Positions 13,210 to 17,442 of a stretch of DNA of 17,442 nt are shown here, one piece after another. The position numbers and the translations under genes were made by a program. Under the pieces are notes generated by a model. That model did no database searches and was not told the origin of the DNA. It worked only from the letters and a program-made list of their open reading frames with translations. The stretch is from NCBI GenBank assembly GCA_003978875.1, contig QNXQ01000018.1, positions 1 to 17,442 on the forward strand, written 5' to 3'. The number at the start of each line of letters is the position of its first letter. The first letter of the stretch is position 1. This stretch comes from Aquifex sp. (lineage in GTDB: Bacteria > Aquificota > Aquificia > Aquificales > Aquificaceae).

Positions 13210-13452
13210 TCAGCAGCATCGTATCCAGTCGAGGGGTGAAGTTTCAAGCCCCATTCTTTTGTGCCATTTATGAAATTCTTCTATAAGCTCCGGATAAAGC
13301 TCTATGAGGTAAAACTTGAAGGGAGTAGAAATTCCGAAGAAATCGGTAAATAAAAGGAAAATGAATAATTCTTCTAGTTTTTGAGCTTCCCGTGCAAACT
13401 CCTGACCGAATTTCAACCTGTAGAACTCGCTAAGGATTTCTTTCAGGTTCAA
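13210..13452 (-). CDS. Small protein ending in Cys-Cys (80 aa)
   Basis: This short protein is helical and aromatic-rich, with a conserved-looking end SPLDWIRCC followed directly by the stop. I recall a small bacterial family whose members end in an invariant Cys-Cys, but I cannot confirm membership. A terminal Cys pair could bind metal or be redox active. It starts at TTG 13450-13452, inside the end of the aminotransferase gene (23-nt overlap), with an AGAGGT ribosome site nine bases upstream; no ATG is available. Function unknown. Confidence 0.6.
   Translation of the reverse strand: MNLKEILSEFYRLKFGQEFAREAQKLEELFIFLLFTDFFGISTPFKFYLIELYPELIEEFHKWHKRMGLETSPLDWIRCC
13233..13260 (+). terminator. 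Candidate terminator of the leuA-dsbC operon inside the convergent small gene
   Basis: On the plus strand GGGGTGAA (13233-13240) can pair with TTCA-AG-CCCC (13243-13252), leaving a bulged AG, and is followed by ATTCTTTT (13253-13260). It lies about 25 bases after the dsbC-like stop, within the coding region of the convergent Cys-Cys gene. The shape fits an intrinsic terminator but the stem is imperfect. Confidence 0.4.
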
Positions 13453-14677
13453 GTTTTTTTACCTCTCTCTGAAGCTTTTTAAAAGCTTTTCTTATTCCTC
13501 TTATAGCCTGTCTTATTCTGTGTTCATTCTCAACCAGAGCAAACCTTACATATCCCTCACCGTATTGCCCAAAACCTATTCCCGGGGAGACGGCAACCTT
13601 TGCTTCTTTGAGTAAAAACATTGAAAAATCTAAAGAGTTCATATTGACCCACTCCGGAATTTTTGCCCATACGAACATAGTTGCCTTTGGTTTTTTCACT
13701 TTCCAACCCAACTTATTTAATCCTTCCACAAGGACATTTCTCCTCTTTTCGTAGATTCTTGCGTTTTCTTCAACGATTTCATACGGACTGTCTAAGGCTA
13801 TTATTGAAGCAACTTGAATCGGGGTAAATATTCCGTAATCTAAATAACTCTTCAGATGTGCTAGATTCTTTATAAGAATTTCATTTCCGAGTATGAAAGC
13901 TACACGCCATCCGGCCATTGAGAAACCTTTGGACATCGAGTATATTTCTACGGCTACGTCTTTTGCGCCTTCTATTTCAAGAATCGAAGGGGGTTTATAA
14001 CCGTCAAAGGCTATATCTGCATAAGCAAAATCGTGAATAATCCATATACCATTTTCTTTAGCGAACTTTACTAAGTCTTTAAAAAAATCCCTGTCCACCG
14101 TAATAGTTGTAGGATTGTGGGGAAAACTCACTACTACTGCTTTCGGTTTAGGCATAGCGGTTTTTATAATTTCGTAAAGTCTTCTTAAGAATTCCTCTTG
14201 GCAGGTTTCATCCTCTGAGAAATTTAAAGGTATTGAATGAACCTCTCCTCCGGCTATTATAGGGGCGTAGTAATGAATGGGATAAGTGGGGTTCGGGACG
14301 ATAACGGTATCTCCCGGAGAAATCATTGCGAGCATAAGATGGGAGTAGCCTTCTTTTGCACCTATGGTTAGAATAGCTTCCCTTTCCGGGTCTAATTTTA
14401 CACCGTATCTCCTCTCGTAAAAATCACATATTGCTTTTCTGAGCCTCGGGATTCCCCTTGAAGCTGAATATCCATGGACATGAGGCTTTTGAGCTACTTC
14501 GCAGAGTTTATCTATTATATGCTTTGCCGGAGGAAGATTGGGGTTTCCCATTCCCAAATCAACTATGTCCTCCCCCTGTCTTCTCATTTTATACTTCAAT
14601 TCATTAACCATAGAAAAGACATATTGAGGAAGTCTCTTTATTCTGGGGAAAGCCCATTCCATGGGGTCATCAATCAT
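13430..14677 (-). CDS. Class I/II aminotransferase, AlaC-like
   Basis: A 415-residue PLP enzyme of fold type I. The PLP lysine is Lys250 in SMSKGFSMAGWRVAF, which closely resembles AlaC (SMSKSYNMAGWR). Asn188 (PHNPT), Asp216 and Tyr219 (HDFAYAD) and Arg258 fit the other cofactor contacts, and GYVRFAL near the end supplies the substrate-carboxylate arginine. AlaC enzymes interconvert alanine/pyruvate with glutamate/2-oxoglutarate. Aspartate or another amino acid is also possible, as this superfamily is hard to assign by sequence alone. The start ATG follows GAGGAG and overlaps the DksA-like stop by eight bases. Confidence 0.88.
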   Translation of the reverse strand: MIDDPMEWAFPRIKRLPQYVFSMVNELKYKMRRQGEDIVDLGMGNPNLPPAKHIIDKLCEVAQKPHVHGYSASRGIPRLRKAICDFYERRYGVKLDPEREAILTIGAKEGYSHLMLAMISPGDTVIVPNPTYPIHYYAPIIAGGEVHSIPLNFSEDETCQEEFLRRLYEIIKTAMPKPKAVVVSFPHNPTTITVDRDFFKDLVKFAKENGIWIIHDFAYADIAFDGYKPPSILEIEGAKDVAVEIYSMSKGFSMAGWRVAFILGNEILIKNLAHLKSYLDYGIFTPIQVASIIALDSPYEIVEENARIYEKRRNVLVEGLNKLGWKVKKPKATMFVWAKIPEWVNMNSLDFSMFLLKEAKVAVSPGIGFGQYGEGYVRFALVENEHRIRQAIRGIRKAFKKLQREVKKLEPERNP

Positions 14678-15032
14678 TTTCCATCTCCTCTTCCAATTCT
14701 TTGCATTTAATGCACATAGTCGTAACAGGTCTTGCCTTTAACCTCTCATACGGAATTTCTGCTCCGCAATTTTCACATATACCGTAGTTACCCATTTCTA
14801 TTTTCATAAGGGCGTAATCAATTTTGTGAATAAGCTTAGCCTCCCTACCTCTAATCCTGAAAGTTATAAAACGGTCCGTTTCCATATCAGCTCTGTCTAT
14901 TTCGTCTCCGCCCTCAAAAACTACGTTGGAAGGGTCCTTAATCTGTTGTTCAGCTGATTCTATAAGTTTCCTTCTCATTTCCAGAAGTATAGCTTTAAGT
15001 TCGTTTATCTGTTCTTCCGTCAAATGATGCAA
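14670..15032 (-). CDS. DksA/TraR-family zinc-finger protein
   Basis: DksA-type proteins bind the secondary channel of RNA polymerase and, with ppGpp, adjust transcription in the stringent response. This 120-residue protein has an N-terminal coiled-coil hairpin with the tip motif Asp43-x2-Asp46-x-Ala48 (DEIDRA), matching the DxxDxA of DksA. The zinc finger is Cys86-x2-Cys89-x17-Cys107-x2-Cys110. It is shorter than E. coli DksA (151 aa), mainly at the N-terminus. The start is a TTG at 15030-15032 with AGGAGG five bases upstream. Its place next to an aminotransferase gene is compatible with amino-acid-linked control, but this is inference. Confidence 0.9.
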   Translation of the reverse strand: MHHLTEEQINELKAILLEMRRKLIESAEQQIKDPSNVVFEGGDEIDRADMETDRFITFRIRGREAKLIHKIDYALMKIEMGNYGICENCGAEIPYERLKARPVTTMCIKCKELEEEMEND

Positions 15033-15061
15033 TTTTTCCTCCTGAAAAGAGCTTATTTATA

Positions 15062-15619
15062 TTAATCTACAAACCTATTTGGGTCTTTTCTAATCTTTTC
15101 GAGGAGTTCCTTCTTCCCGTCAACGAAAATAGCCACCCATTCTGCGAGTCTTCTCCCTAACCTTCTGCAGGCTTCTTTTTCCTCTTCTGTTTTGGGTTCT
15201 CCTGCTATTACAGCTCCGTAATGAAGGGTAAATTTTTTTCCTACATAGTCGGTTACACCGAAAACGAGGAATCCAAAGTTCATGAGCATTGTCAAGATAG
15301 ACATACATGCTATTTCGTTTCCTCCACCCCATCCTCCTGAGGAGGAAAAGGCACATACTATTTTTCCATCAATTTCTCCCCAAAGGTCTCCTATAACTTC
15401 GTCGAAGAATCTCTTCATCTTCCAGGAAACTATACCCATGTTCGTCGGAGAACCTACCGCTAAACCATCAGCCCATAATATATCTTCTTTTGTTGCTTCA
15501 TCTACATGCTTGAGCTTTACTTCAGTACCCTCAACGGAACGTGCTCCCTCCGCTACCAACCTAGCCATTTTTTCCGTATTTCCCGTTCTCGAATCGAATA
15601 TTACGAGAACTCTTCCCAT
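15062..15619 (-). CDS. Flavodoxin-fold protein, WrbA/NAD(P)H:quinone oxidoreductase-like
   Basis: Starting at ATG 15617-15619 the protein is 185 residues. The FMN phosphate loop DSRTGNTE lies right after the first strand, the second loop is GSPTNMGIVSWKMKRFFDE, and the third is SSGGWGGGNE, the order typical of WrbA-like quinone reductases. A TTG at 15647-15649 would add ten residues (MDSEAFKIFI) but has no ribosome site. A -10-like TAAAAT lies just before the ATG, so a leaderless start at ATG is more likely. Quinone or other small-molecule reduction as an antioxidant role is family knowledge; the substrate is not known. It is divergent from gmk. Confidence 0.85.
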   Translation of the reverse strand: MGRVLVIFDSRTGNTEKMARLVAEGARSVEGTEVKLKHVDEATKEDILWADGLAVGSPTNMGIVSWKMKRFFDEVIGDLWGEIDGKIVCAFSSSGGWGGGNEIACMSILTMLMNFGFLVFGVTDYVGKKFTLHYGAVIAGEPKTEEEKEACRRLGRRLAEWVAIFVDGKKELLEKIRKDPNRFVD

Positions 15620-15656
15620 AATAAAGATTTTAAAAGCTTCGGAATCCAAAACCTGA

Positions 15657-15675
15657 ATTATGATAATTTCATAAT
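15657..15675. repeat. 19-bp inverted repeat directly before gmk
   Basis: ATTATGA (15657-15663) and TCATAAT (15669-15675) are perfect seven-base arms around TAATT, ending at the base before the gmk ATG. Counted as 9-1-9 it is symmetrical at eight of nine pairs. It contains GATAAT (15662-15667), a possible gmk -10 box giving a near-leaderless message. A repressor bound here would control gmk-rpoZ. Confidence 0.45.
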
Positions 15676-16326
15676 ATGGGCAAACTGTTTATTCTTTCCG
15701 CTCCTTCGGGAACTGGGAAAACAACGGTAGCTCAAAAGCTTTTATCTGAGCTTGCGGATCTCGAAAGGGTTGTAACTTACACCACGAGAAAGCCCAGACC
15801 TTATGAACAGCCGGGTATAGATTACGTATTTATTTCAAAAGAGGAATTTGAAAAGAAAATTGAAGAGGATTTCTTTCTTGAGTATGCAAATGTTTATGGA
15901 AATTTTTACGGAACTCCTAAAAAAGAAATAGAAAGAATAACCCAAAAAGAGGGAAAAGATGCCCTTCTGGTTATAGACGTTCAGGGAGCTTTTAAAGTAA
16001 AAGAGCTTATGCCGGACGCAATTACTATATTCCTTCTTCCTCCTTCTCTCGAAGAGCTTAAAAGAAGAATAGAGGCAAGGGGTTATAGAGATGAGAATTT
16101 AGAAAAAAGACTAAGTACAGCTCGTGATGAAATACCGTGTGCACGATTCTTCGACTATATAGTTGTAAATGATTTTTTAAACGATGCAGTAGAAAAGGTA
16201 AAGTCTATAATCATTTCTTACAGAGTTGAAAAGGAAAGGATGCTGAGGGAGATAGAAAAGTTTAGATTGAATAAGGAAATAGTGAATATGCTTAAAGGAG
16301 GTAAATGCTATGTCAAGGAGACCTAA
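15676..16326 (+). CDS. gmk: Guanylate kinase
   Basis: Gmk phosphorylates GMP to GDP with ATP. The P-loop SAPSGTGKTT lies at residues 8-17. The GMP-binding part includes TYTTRKPRP with the following GIDYVF, then EYANVYGNFYGT, and the DVQGA segment. The arginine-rich lid region (ARGYRDENLEKRL) is also present, and length (216 aa) is normal. No ribosome site precedes the ATG and a GATAAT box ends eight bases before it, pointing to a leaderless or short-leader message. It overlaps rpoZ by 17 bases; gmk-rpoZ is a common bacterial pair. Confidence 0.95.
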   Translation: MGKLFILSAPSGTGKTTVAQKLLSELADLERVVTYTTRKPRPYEQPGIDYVFISKEEFEKKIEEDFFLEYANVYGNFYGTPKKEIERITQKEGKDALLVIDVQGAFKVKELMPDAITIFLLPPSLEELKRRIEARGYRDENLEKRLSTARDEIPCARFFDYIVVNDFLNDAVEKVKSIIISYRVEKERMLREIEKFRLNKEIVNMLKGGKCYVKET

Positions 16327-16540
16327 GATAGAAGAGGCTTTAAAAAAGGTTGAGTCAAGGTATGAGTTGGTGCATGCTGTGGTAAAGAGAACCGTTCAAC
16401 TTCTGAAAGAAGGAGATGATTTCTTTATCAGAAAGGATGATGACCTTTACAAAAAAACCTTTGCTGCGATTGAAGATGTTGCGGAAGGAAAGGTAAAAAT
16501 AGTTAGGAGAGAGGAAATAGAAGAAAAGAAAGAAGAATGA
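16310..16540 (+). CDS. rpoZ: RNA polymerase omega subunit
   Basis: Omega helps assemble and stabilise the beta-prime subunit and forms part of a ppGpp site in some bacteria. The 76-residue protein has the expected size, with the conserved SRYELVHAVVKRTVQLL segment (compare RFxLVxxAxKRARQL) and an acidic tail (EEIEEKKEE). The strong ribosome site AAAGGAGGT lies inside the end of gmk. The gene order gmk-rpoZ supports the call. The stop overlaps the next start as ATGA. Confidence 0.92.
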   Translation: MSRRPKIEEALKKVESRYELVHAVVKRTVQLLKEGDDFFIRKDDDLYKKTFAAIEDVAEGKVKIVRREEIEEKKEE

Positions 16541-17442
16541 TTTTATTAATCCTTATCTTTGCTGTCTGTATCGCCTTTCCTTATCAAGAATTAGAAAAAG
16601 GACAAATAGAAAAGATTTTTAGAAAATTCGGGGAAGGGGGTTTATCTTCCCTGGAGTTAAAAGTTTTAAAAGCTTACATTGAGCAATTAAAAATTCCGGT
16701 AGAACCTTATATAGAGCTATATGCTAAAGGACTTCTCCTTGAAAGAGAAGGAAAGTTGGAAGAAGCAATACGGACCTATCTGAAGTCAATAGAGTTAAAT
16801 CCCAATTACAATCCATCTTACTATCGCTTTAATTTCCTGATACGTAAAGTTGAAAATAAAGAGCTGTACAGACAAAAAATAGGAGAAATTTTAAAAGAGA
16901 GATTTAGAAAAGCTCCTCCGGTTATCTTAGAAAATCCGAGCAATCATTACGTCTTTCTCGTGGAAAAAATGAGTCAATACCTTTTTGTTTTTAAGGGGAG
17001 TAAACTTGTGGAACTGTATCCGGTAACCACCGGAATGAATATCGGAGATAAAGAGAGAGAAGGAGACGGGAAAACACCCGAAGGGGTTTACTTTTTTACC
17101 GAGTTTATAAATCCTAAAAAATTGCCCAAAATATACGGAGGTATAGCTGTAGCTTTAAACTATCCTAATCCCTACGATAGACTTCTCGGCAAGACGGGAA
17201 GTGGTATATGGCTTCATGGAAGTAATGAAGAGGATAGGAATAATCTTCCCTTCAGTACAAGAGGATGTGTTGTTACACAAACGGATATACTGAAAACTTT
17301 TTTAGTGCCAAAAATAAATTTAGAGAATACACTAATAGGAATTTACAAGGTAATTCCCGAAAAACTGACTACGGAGGATATTGAAAGGTTTATCGAAAAA
17401 TGGAAAAATGCTTGGGAGAGAAAAGATTTTGAAAAGTTTATA
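16537..17442 (+). CDS. L,D-transpeptidase/carboxypeptidase (YkuD fold), truncated by window edge
   Basis: The 302 codons seen begin with ATG 16537, overlapping the rpoZ stop as ATGA. Residues 1-15 are a hydrophobic export signal. Residues about 52-90 form a TPR-like helix pair (LYAKGLLLEREGKLEEAIRT). The YkuD domain follows (about 130-275), with GDGKTPEGVYFF, His227 in WLHGS and the catalytic Cys244 in STRGCVV. Such enzymes crosslink or trim peptidoglycan peptides. The last visible residues (KWKNAWERKDFEKF) look like the start of an NTF2-like domain, an arrangement known from the cell-shape enzyme Csd6 of Helicobacter, so a shape-related carboxypeptidase is possible. The stop is beyond the window. 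Confidence 0.87.
   Translation, partial: MILLILIFAVCIAFPYQELEKGQIEKIFRKFGEGGLSSLELKVLKAYIEQLKIPVEPYIELYAKGLLLEREGKLEEAIRTYLKSIELNPNYNPSYYRFNFLIRKVENKELYRQKIGEILKERFRKAPPVILENPSNHYVFLVEKMSQYLFVFKGSKLVELYPVTTGMNIGDKEREGDGKTPEGVYFFTEFINPKKLPKIYGGIAVALNYPNPYDRLLGKTGSGIWLHGSNEEDRNNLPFSTRGCVVTQTDILKTFLVPKINLENTLIGIYKVIPEKLTTEDIERFIEKWKNAWERKDFEKFI

Noticed and set aside
15282..15656. Open reading frame of 124 codons on the plus strand
   Set aside because: It lies opposite the flavodoxin gene, has low-complexity Ser/Pro-rich composition typical of antisense reading, and has no ribosome site.
1..17442. CRISPR array, tRNA, rRNA, transposase or phage genes
   Set aside because: No regular repeat-spacer pattern, cloverleaf-like sequence, transposase motif or terminal repeat was found by eye on either strand.

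Overview
The window looks like chromosomal core sequence of a hyperthermophilic, Aquifex-type member of the Aquificota. The grounds are AGA/AGG- and ATA-rich coding, Lys/Glu/Ile-rich proteins, very tight packing with many 1-50 nt overlaps, strong GGAGG ribosome sites and several TTG starts. The species assignment is an inference from general character, not from a search. I see no tRNA, rRNA, CRISPR array, insertion sequence or phage gene. No gene-free stretch exceeds 300 bases; the longest are 6583-6758, which holds a frame-broken remnant, and 7560-7725, which is a plain upstream region.

Left part (1-6582). The 5' end of nuoG (complex I) diverges from a small helical protein. A minus-strand series then runs MCE lipid-transport-like protein, M29 metallopeptidase, Crp/Fnr regulator, thiol peroxidase Tpx and AhpC-type peroxiredoxin. 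A third peroxiredoxin (Bcp/PrxQ) and endonuclease III are divergent from it. Three peroxiredoxin classes within about 5 kb, next to a base-excision repair enzyme and a Crp/Fnr regulator, suggest an oxidative-stress neighbourhood.

Middle part (6583-10119), all minus strand. It holds a ParB/Srx-fold protein with an apparently frame-shifted tail, a thioredoxin-reductase-like flavoprotein whose NADPH-binding signatures are missing, ispF, and lepB overlapping ispF by ATGA.

Right part (10120-17442). A coiled-coil orphan comes first, then the operon leuA - small membrane protein - DsbC-like thiol isomerase. Convergent to it is a minus-strand group: WrbA-like flavodoxin, DksA/TraR zinc protein, AlaC-like aminotransferase and a tiny protein ending in Cys-Cys. 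The window ends with the operon gmk - rpoZ - L,D-transpeptidase (truncated by the window edge).

The most interesting regulatory signal is an identical 17-nt dyad (TTTGAGAATTATTTTCA) at the promoters of ahpC (1466-1482) and of leuA-dsbC (10628-10644). Related half-sites lie in the nuoG/orf102 and mce/bcp intergenic regions. The 7-1-7 dyad resembles a Fur/PerR box and may define a local peroxide- or metal-responsive regulon.
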